A stretch of 64,000 nucleotides of DNA from Burkholderiaceae bacterium (lineage in GTDB: Bacteria; Pseudomonadota; Gammaproteobacteria; Burkholderiales; Burkholderiaceae_C): NCBI GenBank assembly GCA_024235895.1, contig JACKLM010000003.1, positions 620,001 through 684,000 on the forward strand. The letters are read 5' to 3'. Of this stretch, positions 18,936 to 32,122 are shown in pieces (the stretch's first letter is position 1; each line of letters starts with the position of its first letter). The notes below the pieces were generated by a model. That model saw nothing but the letters and a program-made list of their open reading frames with translations. It did no database searches and was not told where the DNA came from. A program made the position numbers and the translations under genes.

Positions 18936-20041
18936 CGGTAGCGCACCAGCCAGGCGAAGGCACCCAGCGAAAGCAGGAGGAACAGCAGCCCCGGCGCCGC
19001 CGAGACGAGCCAGGGTTCGAGCTCGGCCAGCAGGCCGAGGTGGCCGGCGATATTGTTCAGCAGCACGAACGCGATGCCCAGCATGATGCCGCCGAAGACC
19101 TTGAGGCTGACCCCGCCGGCGCGCGCGTGCAGGTAGGCGAACGGCAGCGCCAGCGCCATCATCACGATGCACGACAGCGGGTAGAACGCGCGGCGCCAGA
19201 ACATCTGCTGCTGTCGCTGCGAGGTCTGCTGCTGCTGCTCGAGGTGGCTGGCGTAGCGCCACAGCGCCAGCGTCGTCATCGTCTCGTCGGGCATCAGCGC
19301 GGCGGCGACGACCCCGGCGCCCAGCCCGGTCGGCCACGCCAGATGCTCGTCGTGGCGCAGCTCGAGTTGCACACGGCTGCCGTCGGCCGTCGTCGGCCAG
19401 GCCAGCGTCTGCGCAGCCTGCAGCTCCCAGCTGCCGTCGCCGACGCGCCCGCGCTCGGCGCCGATCCGGCGCACGAGGCGGCCGGTGTCGTCGAACTCGA
19501 AGATGCGCAGGTCGCGCAGCGTGCCGTCGACCTCGGCCGATCCGACGTTGACCGAGACCGCGATCTCGCGCCCGTCCTCGCGCCGCCGGTCGCGCAGCCA
19601 GGCGCCGGCGCGCGCCGGCTCGACCACCCCGGCCGCGACCGCGCGCACCTGCACCGCCTGACGCTCGGCGGCGGGCACGATGGCATCGCCGATCACGAAG
19701 GTCACGAGCGCGAAGCCCATGCCCAGCCAGGCCAGCAGCACGAGCGCGCGCCGCGGCCCCAGGCCGCCCGTGCGCAGGATCGTGAACTCCGAGTTCTGCG
19801 CCAGCCGCGCGAGCGAGAAGATGGCGCCGATCAGCACCGCGATCGGCATCAGCTCGTAGGCGCGCCCGGGCAGCTCGAACAGCGCCTCGAGCAGCGCGGT
19901 CGTCGTCGTGCGACCGCGCCGGCCGATGCTGTCGAGCTTGTCGACCAGGTCGATGAAGAAGAACAACGCCAGGAAGCCCGCGGCGACGAATCCGACCGAG
20001 CCGACGATGTCGCGGTACAGCAGGCGGCGGACGGTTCTCAT
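18932..20041 (-). CDS. lptG: LPS export permease LptG
   Basis: This 369-residue inner-membrane subunit of the LptB2FG complex extracts lipopolysaccharide and passes it to the LptC/A bridge. The start 'MRTVRRLLYRDIVGSVGFVA', three N-terminal membrane segments, the coupling stretch 'LAQNSEFTILRTGGLGPRRA', a periplasmic beta-jellyroll (about residues 120-260) and three C-terminal spans ending 'LVRYR' are as expected. It follows lptF with a 60-base gap and overlaps cbiX by four bases. lptB and lptA are not in the window. Confidence 0.93.
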   Translation of the reverse strand: MRTVRRLLYRDIVGSVGFVAAGFLALFFFIDLVDKLDSIGRRGRTTTTALLEALFELPGRAYELMPIAVLIGAIFSLARLAQNSEFTILRTGGLGPRRALVLLAWLGMGFALVTFVIGDAIVPAAERQAVQVRAVAAGVVEPARAGAWLRDRRREDGREIAVSVNVGSAEVDGTLRDLRIFEFDDTGRLVRRIGAERGRVGDGSWELQAAQTLAWPTTADGSRVQLELRHDEHLAWPTGLGAGVVAAALMPDETMTTLALWRYASHLEQQQQTSQRQQQMFWRRAFYPLSCIVMMALALPFAYLHARAGGVSLKVFGGIMLGIAFVLLNNIAGHLGLLAELEPWLVSAAPGLLFLLLSLGAFAWLVRYR

Positions 20042-20101
20042 CGCGGGGGTCTCGCGCGCGGCGTCGTGGCGGTGGTGGCGATGCGCAGGCGGCGCCGGCG
20101 A

Positions 20102-21193
20102 TCAGCCGGCTCGGCGGCGCGGCAGCAGGCGCCAGACGGTGGCGTGGTCGCGCCAGGCGATCAACGCCAGCGCCAGCGCCAGCGCGGTGCCGTGCAGCGC
20201 CAGCAGCGACGCCCCCATGCCCACGCGCCCACCGGCGATCCAGGCCTGCGAGACGTTGATCAGGTTGTAGTAGACGATGAAGCTCAGCAGCGCGAACAGC
20301 AGGTTCCAGTTGGTCGCGCGCCGTGGGTGGGCGGCCGACAGGCCGATGCCCAGCAGCGCCAGGTTGGTCGCCCCCAGCGCCAGCCCGAGGCGCCAGGCCA
20401 GCTCGGCGCGCTCGGGGGCGCCTGCGCTGCCCAGCAATTCGGCGCTCGGCCGCGCGCGCGGCGCCTGCGCCCCGGCGCGCGCGGCGACGCGCTCGTCGGC
20501 GACGAGCCGGTAGTCCTCGAAGCGCGCCAGCGTGCGCTCGCCGCTGGCGGCGTCGACGTCGTTGCGCTGCCCCGACGCCAGCACCAGCCAGCGCGTGTCG
20601 CCCGCGGTCTCGAGCCGGCCCTGGCGCGCCGAGGTGACCGACTCGACATCGCCCTCGCGCGCCAGCACGAAGACGTTGCGCGCGTCGCCGCCGGCATCAC
20701 CGTGACGCTCGACGAAGAACACCCGGCTGCCGTCGGACGAGGACTGGAACACCCCCGGCGTCACGCGCGACAGGTCCGAGCGCTGCGCGTAGCGCTCGCG
20801 CAGCTCGGCGATGTGGCGATTGCTCCACGGCCAGGCGACGAGAACGAGGCCGACCACGACCAGCAGCGGCGGCCAGCTCGCGCGCAGCACCGGCCGCACG
20901 AAGCGCGTCAGCGGCACGCCGCTGGCGAACCAGATCACCATCTCGCTGTCGCGGTACATGCGCCCGAGCGTGACGACGATGGCGACGAACAGCGACAGCG
21001 CCAGCATCAGCGGCAGGTAGCCCAGCGTCACGTAGCCCAGCAGCAGCACCACGTCCTGCGGCGCGATCTGCCCCTTGGCGGCCTGGCCGACGGTGCGGAT
21101 CAGCAGCATCGTGATGACGATGGTCAGGATCACGACCAGCGTCGCCGCGAAGCCGCGCGCCAGCTCGCGACGCACCGTCGAATCGAATACCAT
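20102..21193 (-). CDS. lptF: LPS export permease LptF
   Basis: This 363-residue partner of LptG has the same YjgP/YjgQ architecture. It has N-terminal spans ('AATLVVILTIVITMLLIRTV'), the cytosolic loop 'LGRMYRDSEMVIWFASGVPL', a periplasmic beta-jellyroll and three C-terminal spans ('NLLFALLSFIVYYNLINVSQ'). The ATG at 21193 gives the standard 'MVFDSTVRRELARGF' start; it is 30 bases from the divergent pepA start, so both promoters must overlap or lie inside the neighbouring starts. It is first in the lptF-lptG-cbiX-cysB chain. Confidence 0.93.
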   Translation of the reverse strand: MVFDSTVRRELARGFAATLVVILTIVITMLLIRTVGQAAKGQIAPQDVVLLLGYVTLGYLPLMLALSLFVAIVVTLGRMYRDSEMVIWFASGVPLTRFVRPVLRASWPPLLVVVGLVLVAWPWSNRHIAELRERYAQRSDLSRVTPGVFQSSSDGSRVFFVERHGDAGGDARNVFVLAREGDVESVTSARQGRLETAGDTRWLVLASGQRNDVDAASGERTLARFEDYRLVADERVAARAGAQAPRARPSAELLGSAGAPERAELAWRLGLALGATNLALLGIGLSAAHPRRATNWNLLFALLSFIVYYNLINVSQAWIAGGRVGMGASLLALHGTALALALALIAWRDHATVWRLLPRRRAG

Positions 21194-21223
21194 GCCCGGC
21201 TTTCCTCGGAATCGGGACCGATT

Positions 21224-22804
21224 ATGGACTTCGACACCCTGCTGCCCGGCCGCGGCGGACTGGGCTCGGTGCAGGCCGATGCGCTGCTGGTGATCGTCGC
21301 GGCGCAGCCGGCCGTGGGCGACACGGACGTGGCCAGGCCGCGCAAGACCACCGGCCGCGACGCCGCGGCCTCCGCCAAGGCGGCCGCGAAGGCGCCGGCG
21401 GAAGCGAAGGCGCTGGCGCCGGTGGCCGAGCAGGCGCTGGGCAAGCCGCTCGCCGCCGCGTGCCGCCAGGCGCTGGCCGACGGCGACTTCGCGCTCGAGG
21501 CCGGCCGCACCGCCTACCTGACCCGTGTCGCCGGTGTGCAGGCACCGCGCGTGATCTTCGCCGGCGCGGCCGATGCGTCGCTCGCGGCGGCGCGCAAGGC
21601 GATCGCCGCCGGGCTCGCGCTGCTCGACAGGCTGGGCGTGCGCCACCTCGCCGTGGCGTCGGCCGGTGCCGCGGTCGCGGACGCCGCGCTCGCCGCGGCG
21701 CTGCCGCCGCTGGCCGACGAGGCGACCTACGTCTACCGCGCGACCAAGCCGAGCGCCAGGCCCGCCCCGGTGCTGCAGCGACTGAGCCTGGTGTGCGACG
21801 CCGGCGCGCGCGAGGCCGCCGACGCGGCGCTGGCGCGCGGGCGCGGCATCGCCGCCGGCATCGCGCTGGCACGCGATTGCGCGGACCGGCCGGGCAACCA
21901 CTGCACGCCGTCGTACCTGGCCGAGCGGGCGCGCGAGATCGCGCGCGGGGCCGGCCGCATCAAGGTCGAGGTGCTGGAGCGCAAGGACGCCGAGAAGCTC
22001 GGCATGGGCTGCTTCCTCGCGGTGGCGCGGGGGTCGGAGGAGCCACCCAAGTTCATCGTGCTGCGCTATCAGGCTGCAGCCAAGGCCGAGGCGCCGGTCG
22101 TGCTGGTCGGCAAGGGGATCACCTTTGACAGCGGCGGCATCTCGATCAAGCCCGCGGCCGCGATGGACGAGATGAAGTTCGACATGGGCGGCGCGGCGAG
22201 CGTGCTCGGCGTCTTCCGCGCGCTGGCCGACCTGCAGCCGCGGCTCAACGTCGTCGGGCTGATCCCGGCGTGCGAGAACCTGCCCAGCGGCCGCGCGGTC
22301 AAGCCCGGCGACGTCGTCACCAGCCTGTCGGGGCAGACGGTCGAGATCCTGAATACCGACGCCGAGGGGCGGCTGATCCTGTGCGACGCCCTGACCTATG
22401 CCGAGCGCTTCGCGCCGGCCTCGGTGATCGACATGGCGACGCTGACCGGCGCCTGCGTGATCGCGCTCGGTCACGTCCGCAGCGGGTTGTTCAGCGCCGA
22501 CGACGCGCTGGCGGGCGCGCTGCTCGCCGCCGGCGAGGCGGCCGGCGATCCGGCGTGGCGCATGCCGCTGGACGACGACTACGCCAAGGGGCTGGACAGC
22601 CGCTACGCCGACGTCGCCAACGTCGCCGACCGTGCCGGCGGCGCGATCACCGCGGCCAAGTTCCTGCAGCGCTTCGCCGGCAAGGCGGCCTGGGCGCACC
22701 TGGACATCGCCGGCTCGGCCTGGCGCACCGGCAAGGCCAAGGGGGCGACCGGGCGCCCGGTCGCGCTGCTGATGCACTACCTGCTCGCGCGCGCCGGCGC
22801 CTGA
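21224..22804 (+). CDS. pepA: Leucyl aminopeptidase PepA (M17)
   Basis: This 526-residue two-domain M17 peptidase releases N-terminal residues with two metal ions in a hexamer. The catalytic domain shows 'VGKGITFDSGGISIKPAAAM' with metal ligands, 'MKFDMGGAASVLG', 'NTDAEGRLILCDALTYAE' and 'ATLTGACVIALG'. The N-terminal domain holds an Ala/Lys-rich insert (about residues 45-70) not usual in E. coli PepA and probably disordered. PepA can also bind DNA in E. coli; this cannot be judged here. It is divergent from lptF and followed by holC after 73 bases, a common proteobacterial order. Confidence 0.95.
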   Translation: MDFDTLLPGRGGLGSVQADALLVIVAAQPAVGDTDVARPRKTTGRDAAASAKAAAKAPAEAKALAPVAEQALGKPLAAACRQALADGDFALEAGRTAYLTRVAGVQAPRVIFAGAADASLAAARKAIAAGLALLDRLGVRHLAVASAGAAVADAALAAALPPLADEATYVYRATKPSARPAPVLQRLSLVCDAGAREAADAALARGRGIAAGIALARDCADRPGNHCTPSYLAERAREIARGAGRIKVEVLERKDAEKLGMGCFLAVARGSEEPPKFIVLRYQAAAKAEAPVVLVGKGITFDSGGISIKPAAAMDEMKFDMGGAASVLGVFRALADLQPRLNVVGLIPACENLPSGRAVKPGDVVTSLSGQTVEILNTDAEGRLILCDALTYAERFAPASVIDMATLTGACVIALGHVRSGLFSADDALAGALLAAGEAAGDPAWRMPLDDDYAKGLDSRYADVANVADRAGGAITAAKFLQRFAGKAAWAHLDIAGSAWRTGKAKGATGRPVALLMHYLLARAGA

Positions 22805-22877
22805 CGGATCGGCGCGGCCGGCGCCGGGCGCCGGCCGCAGCCCGGCCCCGCCGCCCGAGCGACGACGACGCCCCGCG

Positions 22878-23309
22878 ATGCCCGCGCAGGTCGAGTTCCA
22901 TACCGGCGTCGCCGACCCGGTCGGCTTCGCGTGCCGGCTGCTGCGCAAGGCCTGGGCGGCGCGCGCGCGGGTGCTGGTGACGGCGCCGGCCGACACGCTC
23001 GCCGCGCTCGACGCATCGCTGTGGACCTTCGAGGCGCAGGCTTTCGTGCCGCATCTGCGCATTGCGGGCGCCGACGCGGCGTCGTGTGCGCGAACGCCGA
23101 TCTGGCTCGCCGAGTCGATCCCGGCGGGCGAGCACCCGCGCGTGCTGGTCAATCTCGGCGCGGCGCCGCCGCCGCGCGCGGACGATTTCGACCGCGTGAT
23201 CGAGGTCGTCGGCGCCGACGAGGCCGCGCGTGCGGACGGCCGCGCGCGCTGGCGCCACTACGAGCGCTGGGGCGCCCCACCGCTGCACCATCCGGCGCGC
23301 GCCGGCTGA
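22878..23309 (+). CDS. holC: DNA polymerase III chi subunit
   Basis: This 143-residue protein has the HolC fold. It starts 'MPAQVEFHTGVADPVGFACR' and shows the conserved 'LLRKAWAARARVLVTAP', 'LDASLWTFEAQAFVPHLR' and 'HPRVLVNLGAAPPPRADDFD' blocks. Chi links the clamp loader (through psi) to single-stranded DNA-binding protein at the replication fork. Its position directly after pepA is conserved in many proteobacteria. The length is close to E. coli HolC (147 aa). Confidence 0.92.
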   Translation: MPAQVEFHTGVADPVGFACRLLRKAWAARARVLVTAPADTLAALDASLWTFEAQAFVPHLRIAGADAASCARTPIWLAESIPAGEHPRVLVNLGAAPPPRADDFDRVIEVVGADEAARADGRARWRHYERWGAPPLHHPARAG

Positions 23310-23367
23310 TCGGCCAGGCGACTTCGACGCAGGGCCGTCAGCGGCCGCGCAGCAGGGCACCGTGCGT

Positions 23368-25863
<2,496 letters not shown>

Positions 25864-25951
25864 GGCAGGAAGCACTCCTTGTTATCGTCGTTTCGTCGCG
25901 CGCGGCAAGCGGCCGGCGCGCACGCCCAGCGTATTGCATCACGGAGAGGCG

Positions 25952-27206
<1,255 letters not shown>

Positions 27207-27214
<8 letters not shown>

Positions 27215-28709
27215 GCGCGCCACCCGCGCCGACGCCGCGCTGCCCCGTGGGCTGCGCGTGCTGCACGTCGCGGCCGAGATCTTCCCGCTCGTCAAGACCG
27301 GCGGGCTGGCCGACGTCGCCGCCGCGCTGCCGCCGGCGCTGGCGGCTCAGGGCGCCGATGTGCGGCTGCTGCTGCCGGGGCTGCCGCCGGTGCTCGACGC
27401 GGTGCACGACGCGCGGCCGCTGCTGCCGCTGGGGCCGATCTTCGGCGCCGCGCGCGGGTCGCTGGTGCTGGCGCGCATGCCCGGCAGCGCGCTGCCGGTC
27501 TACGTGCTGGACCTGCCCTACCTGTACCGGCGCGGCGGCAGCCCCTACGCCGACGAGCGCGGGCACGAGTGGCCTGACAACCTGGCGCGATTCGCCGCGC
27601 TCGGCTGGGCCGCGGCGCACCTGGCGTTCGGCGAGCTCGACGTCGCCTGGACGCCGCAGGTCGTGCACGCGCACGACTGGCACGCGGCGATGGTCTGCGC
27701 CTACCTCGCCGCCCACCCGCCGACCCCGGTGGCCAGCGTCTTCACGATCCACAACCTGGCCTACCAGGGCGTCTTCCCGCACGAGGACGCGCCGCTGCTC
27801 GGCCTGCCGTCGCGCTTCATGACGCCGCAGGGGCTGGAGTACCACGGCCAGATCTGCTTCATGAAGGCCGGGCTGAAGTTCGCCGACCGCGTCAGCACCG
27901 TCAGCCCGGGCTACGCGCGCGAGATCGCCACACCCGAGTACGGCGCCGGGCTGGACGGCGTCATCCGCGGCCGCGGCCGCGACGTCGTCGGCATCCTCAA
28001 CGGCATCGATACCGCGGTCTGGGACCCGGCACGCGACCCGGCGCTGGCCGCCCCCTACGACCGCGACGCGCTGCCGGGCAAGGCGATCGTCAAGGCGGCG
28101 CTGCAGCGCGAGTGCGGACTGGACGAGGATGCGGGCGCGCCGCTGCTGGCGGTCGTCAGCCGGCTGACCGGGCAGAAGGGGCTGGACCTGGTGCTGGCGG
28201 CGCTGCCGGCGCTGCTGCGCGACGGTGCGCAGCTGGTCGTGCAGGGTAGCGGCGACGCGGCGCTGGAGCAGGCCTTCGTCGAGGCCGCGCGCACGTCGCC
28301 GCGGTCGGTCTCGGTCTATCCGGGCTACGACGAGGCGCGCGCGCACCGCGTGATCGCCGGTGCCGACGTCATGCTCGTGCCGTCGCGCTTCGAGCCCTGC
28401 GGGCTGACGCAGCTGTATGCGCTGCGCTACGGCACGGTGCCGCTGGTACGCCGGGTCGGCGGGCTGGCCGACACCGTCGACGAGGGCCGGACCGGTTTCC
28501 TGTTCGACGAGCCGAGCGCGCTGGCGCTGCAGGCCGCGTTCGAGCGCGCGCTGCAGGCCTGGCGCGACCCTGCGCGCTGGCAGGCACTGATGCGCGCCGG
28601 GATGGAGCAGGAGCTGTCCTGGGAGGGGCCTGCGCGCGAATACCTGGCGCTCTACGCCCAGGCCTGCGGGGCGCGCGAGGAGGCGCCGCGGAGGATGCCG
28701 GGGGGGTGA
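27207..28709 (+). CDS. glgA: Glycogen synthase
   Basis: This 500-residue GT5 enzyme extends alpha-1,4-glucan chains from ADP-glucose. The ADP-glucose motif 'FPLVKTGGLADVAAALP' lies at the N-terminus, 'VVHAHDWHAAMV' and 'FTIHNLAYQGVFP' in the first domain, and 'LTGQKGLDLVLAALPALL' and 'SRFEPCGLTQLYALRYGTVP' in the second. It starts at GTG 27207 inside glgC. The ~20 C-terminal residues are a Glu/Arg/Gly-rich tail beyond the usual 477-residue E. coli length. No branching enzyme (glgB) or debranching enzyme (glgX) is within the window. Confidence 0.95.
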
Positions 28710-28736
28710 GGGCGGGGGCGTGGTGCCGCCCGGTGC

Positions 28737-28824
28737 TGGCGGAAGCGGCGAGATTCGAACTCGCGAACGGTTGCCCGTTGCCGGTTTTCAAGACCGGTGC
28801 AATCGACCACTCTGCCACGCTTCC
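28737..28824 (-). tRNA. tRNA-Ser (anticodon TGA)
   Basis: On the minus strand the acceptor stem GGAAGCG/CGCTTCC is perfect. The anticodon loop reads CTTGAAA with anticodon TGA, a long class II variable arm (CAACGGGCAACCGTTCG) is present, and the T loop is GTTCGAATC. CCA is encoded at 28737-28739. A partial second copy lies upstream in the gene's own orientation. Confidence 0.95.
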
Positions 28825-28975
28825 GCAAGAGCGGATTGTGCCGCCGCAGCCTGCCGGTTTTGCCGACGCTCACGTCGCTGCGCGACATGAGCCTCGGCGC
28901 TGCGCCTGCGGCGCAGAACAAGACCGGTGCAATCGACCACTCTGCCACGCTTGCGCAAGAGCGAATTGTGCCGCC
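28789..28975. repeat. 57-bp direct repeat: 5' half of tRNA-Ser duplicated
   Basis: Bases 28919-28975 repeat 28789-28845 with two mismatches, at an offset of 130 bases. In the first place this sequence is the 5' half of tRNA-Ser (5' end to the anticodon stem) plus about 21 bases of 5' flank. In the second place the rest of the tRNA is missing, so it cannot fold as a tRNA. The second copy lies upstream of the intact gene in its direction of transcription. Confidence 0.9.
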
Positions 28976-28984
28976 AGCAGACCC

Positions 28985-29812
28985 TCAAGCCTCCCGGGGC
29001 CGCAGCACGGCCCCGCAACGCAGCTGCACCACCTCCTGCCTCCCGCCGTCGACCCGCACCGCCGTCAGCTCCCGGCCCCACAGGCAGCCGGTGTCCAGCG
29101 CCATCAGGTCCGGGCGAACGATCAGGCCGAGCGTGCTCCAGTGGCCGAAGGCCATCGGCACGCCCTCGGTGCGCCGGCCCGGGATCTCGAACCACGGCCG
29201 GTGCCCGGGCGGCGCGGTGTCGGGCCCGCCCTTGGCGTGGAAGTCCATCGTGCCGTCGTCGCGGCAGAAGCGCATGCGCGTGAAGGCGTTGATCGCGCAG
29301 CGCCAGCGGTCGGCGCCGCCGAGCGCTTCGTCCCAGCGCGCCGGCTCGTTGCCGTACATCACCTGCAGGAACTCGCCGACCTCGGGCCCGGCGAGCATCG
29401 CGCCGACCTCGGCGGCCAGCGCCATCGTCTGCGCCTCGTCCCACTGCGGCGGCACGCCGGCGTGCACGCACAGCCAGCCCGCGCTGCGCACCGCCAGCGG
29501 CCGCGTGCGCACCCAGTCCAGCCACGCCGCGCGGTCGGGCGCGGCGAGGATCTCGTCCAGGGTGTCGCTGCGGTGCGCGCGCCGCACGCCGTGCGCGACC
29601 GCGAGCAGGTGCAGGTCGTGGTTGCCGAGCAGGCAGGTCGCCGCACCTTCCAGCGCGCGCAGCCGGCGCAGCGCCGCGAGCGACGCCGGCCCGCGATTGA
29701 CGAGGTCGCCGAGCACGACGACGTGGTCGCGCGACGGCGAGAAGCCGATCGTGTCCAGCAGCGCGCCGAGCGCCTCGTCGCAGCCCTGCACGTCACCGAT
29801 CAGCCAGTCCAT
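28985..29812 (-). CDS. apaH: Symmetrical Ap4A hydrolase
   Basis: This 275-residue metallophosphatase cleaves diadenosine tetraphosphate to two ADP. The signature motifs are complete: 'MDWLIGDVQGC', 'VVVLGDLVNRGP', 'CLLGNHDLHLLAVA' and 'LCVHAGVPPQW'; the C-terminal part 'FGHWSTLG' and 'ALDTGCLWG' is also typical. The ATG at 29812 matches E. coli ApaH (280 aa); another ATG at 29821 would add three residues. It is divergent from the CNNM-type gene. Confidence 0.94.
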   Translation of the reverse strand: MDWLIGDVQGCDEALGALLDTIGFSPSRDHVVVLGDLVNRGPASLAALRRLRALEGAATCLLGNHDLHLLAVAHGVRRAHRSDTLDEILAAPDRAAWLDWVRTRPLAVRSAGWLCVHAGVPPQWDEAQTMALAAEVGAMLAGPEVGEFLQVMYGNEPARWDEALGGADRWRCAINAFTRMRFCRDDGTMDFHAKGGPDTAPPGHRPWFEIPGRRTEGVPMAFGHWSTLGLIVRPDLMALDTGCLWGRELTAVRVDGGRQEVVQLRCGAVLRPREA

Positions 29813-29921
29813 GCGTGGCATTGTCGCCCGCACCGGCCGCGCAGCGGCAACGGTCGCCGGCGCATCGTCTGGTAACCTGCCGGCCCCTTCACAGCACCCG
29901 GCCGGCGGCGCCGGGGGTCCG

Positions 29922-31244
29922 ATGGACACAGCCTTGCTGGTCTTGCTCATCCTGCTCAACGGTGCCTTCGCGATGGCGGAGATGGGGCTGACCGCGGCGC
30001 GCAAGGCGCGGCTGCAGGTGATGGCGGAGATGGGGCAGGGCGGTGCCCAGGCCGCGATGAAGCTGCACGACGACCCGACGCGCTGGCTGTCGACGGTGCA
30101 GATCGGCATCACGTCGATCGGGCTGCTCAACGGCATCGTCGGCGAGGCCGCCTTCGCCACCCCGCTGGCGCAGTGGATGGAGTCGAGCTGGGGGCTGGGC
30201 GAGCGGGCGGCCAGCGTGGTCTCGACCGCCGGCGTCGTGGTCCTGATCACCTACGCGACGATCGTCTTCGGCGAGCTGGTGCCCAAGCGTGTCGGGCAGA
30301 TGTACCCGGAGCTGATCGCGCGACTGGTCGCGCGGCCGATGGCCGCCGTGGCGCTGGCGACCAAGCCTTTCGTGTGGCTGCTTTCGGCGTCGACGCAGGC
30401 GACGCTGAAGCTGCTCGGCATCGCCGGCCCGCCTCCCGGCGCGAGCGTGACGGAGGAGGAGATCGCCGCCCAGCTGGAGGAGGGCCTGGACGCCGGCGTC
30501 ATCGAGGCCGCCGAGCACCAGATGGTGCGCAACGTCTTCCGTCTCGACGACCGCCAGATCGGCTCGATGATGATCCCGCGCGCCGAGATCGACTGGGTCG
30601 ACGCCGGCGACGCGATCGAGGACGTGCTGGCCGAGATGGTCGAGCTCGGCCGCACGCGCTATCCGGTGTGCCGCGGCGGCCTGGACGACGTCATCGGCGT
30701 CGTCGGGGCGAACCGGCTGCTCGAGCCGCTGGCGCAGGGCCGCGCGCCGGTGCTCACCGAGCTGCTGGAGCCGCCCGTCTTCGTCCCCGAGACGCTGAGC
30801 GGGATGGAGCTGGTCGAGCATTTCCGGCGCAACGATACCGACCTCGTCTTCGTCGTCGACGAGTACGGCGCGGTGCAGGGGCTGATCACCGAGCGCGACC
30901 TGCTCGAGGCGATCGCCGGCGAGCTCGGCGAGGCGAGCGCGGAGGAGGCCTGGGCGGTGCAGCGCGCCGACAGCAGCTGGCTGATGGACGGCATGATCCC
31001 GGCGCACGAGCTGAAGGACCGGCTCGTGATCCGTGGGCTGCCCGACGAGGACCGCGGTCGCTACAACACGCTGGCCGGGATGATCATGCTGCTGCTCGGC
31101 CGCCTGCCCGCGACCACCGACACCGTCGAGTGGGGCGGCTGGCGCTTCGAGGTCGTCGACATGGACGGCAAGCGCATCGACAAGGTGCTCGTATCGCGCC
31201 TTCCCGAACCCCCCACGATGGAGAAGATGGATGATCATCCCTGA
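29922..31244 (+). CDS. CNNM/HlyC-CorC family membrane protein
   Basis: This 440-residue inner-membrane protein has a DUF21 membrane domain (residues 1-~190, starting 'MDTALLVLLILLNGAFAMAE' and including 'FGELVPKRVGQMYPE'). Two CBS domains follow (about 205-330: 'RLDDRQIGSMMIPRAEIDWV', 'DTDLVFVVDEYGAVQGLITE'), then a CorC_HlyC C-terminal domain ('GRYNTLAGMIMLLLGRLP'). Relatives such as YfjD/CorB and MpfA are linked to Mg2+ or Na+ export. An earlier 'hemolysin' label for this family is historical. The SapC gene overlaps its 3' end by 14 bases. Confidence 0.88.
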   Translation: MDTALLVLLILLNGAFAMAEMGLTAARKARLQVMAEMGQGGAQAAMKLHDDPTRWLSTVQIGITSIGLLNGIVGEAAFATPLAQWMESSWGLGERAASVVSTAGVVVLITYATIVFGELVPKRVGQMYPELIARLVARPMAAVALATKPFVWLLSASTQATLKLLGIAGPPPGASVTEEEIAAQLEEGLDAGVIEAAEHQMVRNVFRLDDRQIGSMMIPRAEIDWVDAGDAIEDVLAEMVELGRTRYPVCRGGLDDVIGVVGANRLLEPLAQGRAPVLTELLEPPVFVPETLSGMELVEHFRRNDTDLVFVVDEYGAVQGLITERDLLEAIAGELGEASAEEAWAVQRADSSWLMDGMIPAHELKDRLVIRGLPDEDRGRYNTLAGMIMLLLGRLPATTDTVEWGGWRFEVVDMDGKRIDKVLVSRLPEPPTMEKMDDHP

Positions 31245-32043
31245 ACTGCACCGCAAGCCGGTGGCGATCGACCGCGAGAAGCACCGCAAGACCGTGCTGC
31301 GCGTGCCGGTGCAGGACTGGGCGCCGATCGCGCGCACGAATGCGATCTTCGTCAGCGCGGCCGAGATCCCGTCGCTCGCCAGCGAGTACCCGATCGTCTT
31401 CATCAAGGCGGGGCAGGACGACAAGGGGCAGACCGACTATGCGCCGATCGCCGTCCTCGGGATGGCGCAGGGCGAGAACCTGTACGTCGACGGCGCGCAA
31501 TGGCGCGCGACGCGGCTGCCGTCGCAGCTCGCGATGTACCCGCTGTGCGTCGCGCGCGTGAAGGAGGACCGCTACGCCGTGTGCCTGGACGAGAGCTGGG
31601 ACGGCGTCGCCGCCGAGGGGCCGGGCGAGCGGCTGTTCGACGACGCCGGCGAGCCGACCGCATTCACCCAGCGCATGCAGGCCACGCTGGAGAAGATCGA
31701 GGTCCAGGTCGAGCAGACGCGCCAGGTCGGCCGGCGGCTGGCGGCGCTGGACCTGCTGCGCGAGCGGCGCTTCGATGCCACGCTCCCCGACGGCCGCAAG
31801 CTCGGTGTCGACGGCTTCTTCATGGTCGACGAGGAGCGTTTCAAGGCGCTGACCGACGAGCAGGTGCTGGCACTGCACCGCGAGGGCGTGCTCGGGCTGA
31901 TCCACGCGCACTGGATCTCGTCCAGCCACATGCGGCGGCTCCTGCACTGGCGCGTCGAGCGCGACCGTGCCGCGGCCGCGGCGGGCACGGCCGGCTCCGC
32001 GGGGGAGCCAGCGGTGGGCCCCGCGGCATCGCCGGCGGGCTGA
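31231..32043 (+). CDS. SapC family protein
   Basis: This 270-residue protein has the SapC family pattern named after a Caulobacter S-layer-associated gene. It starts 'MIIPELHRKPVAIDREKH' and includes 'SEYPIVFIKAG', 'LYVDGAQWRATRLPSQLAMY', 'LFDDAGEPTAFTQRM' and 'FFMVDEERFKALTDEQVLAL'. The last ~30 residues are an Ala/Gly-rich tail. The biochemical role of the family is not established; in many proteobacteria it sits near tryptophan-halogenase-like and TonB-dependent genes, which are absent here. Its ATG lies within the 3' end of the CNNM gene, suggesting co-expression. Confidence 0.82.
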   Translation: MIIPELHRKPVAIDREKHRKTVLRVPVQDWAPIARTNAIFVSAAEIPSLASEYPIVFIKAGQDDKGQTDYAPIAVLGMAQGENLYVDGAQWRATRLPSQLAMYPLCVARVKEDRYAVCLDESWDGVAAEGPGERLFDDAGEPTAFTQRMQATLEKIEVQVEQTRQVGRRLAALDLLRERRFDATLPDGRKLGVDGFFMVDEERFKALTDEQVLALHREGVLGLIHAHWISSSHMRRLLHWRVERDRAAAAAGTAGSAGEPAVGPAASPAG

Positions 32044-32122
32044 TCCGGCGCCGGCGCCGGTCGCAGCAGCGAGGCGTGCACTTGGCGACAATGCGCGCCT
32101 CGCACCGCCACGCCGAACGCCG

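Noticed and set aside
28919..28975. A second tRNA-Ser
   Set aside because: Only the 5' half is present; anticodon loop completion, variable arm, T arm and 3' acceptor strand are missing.
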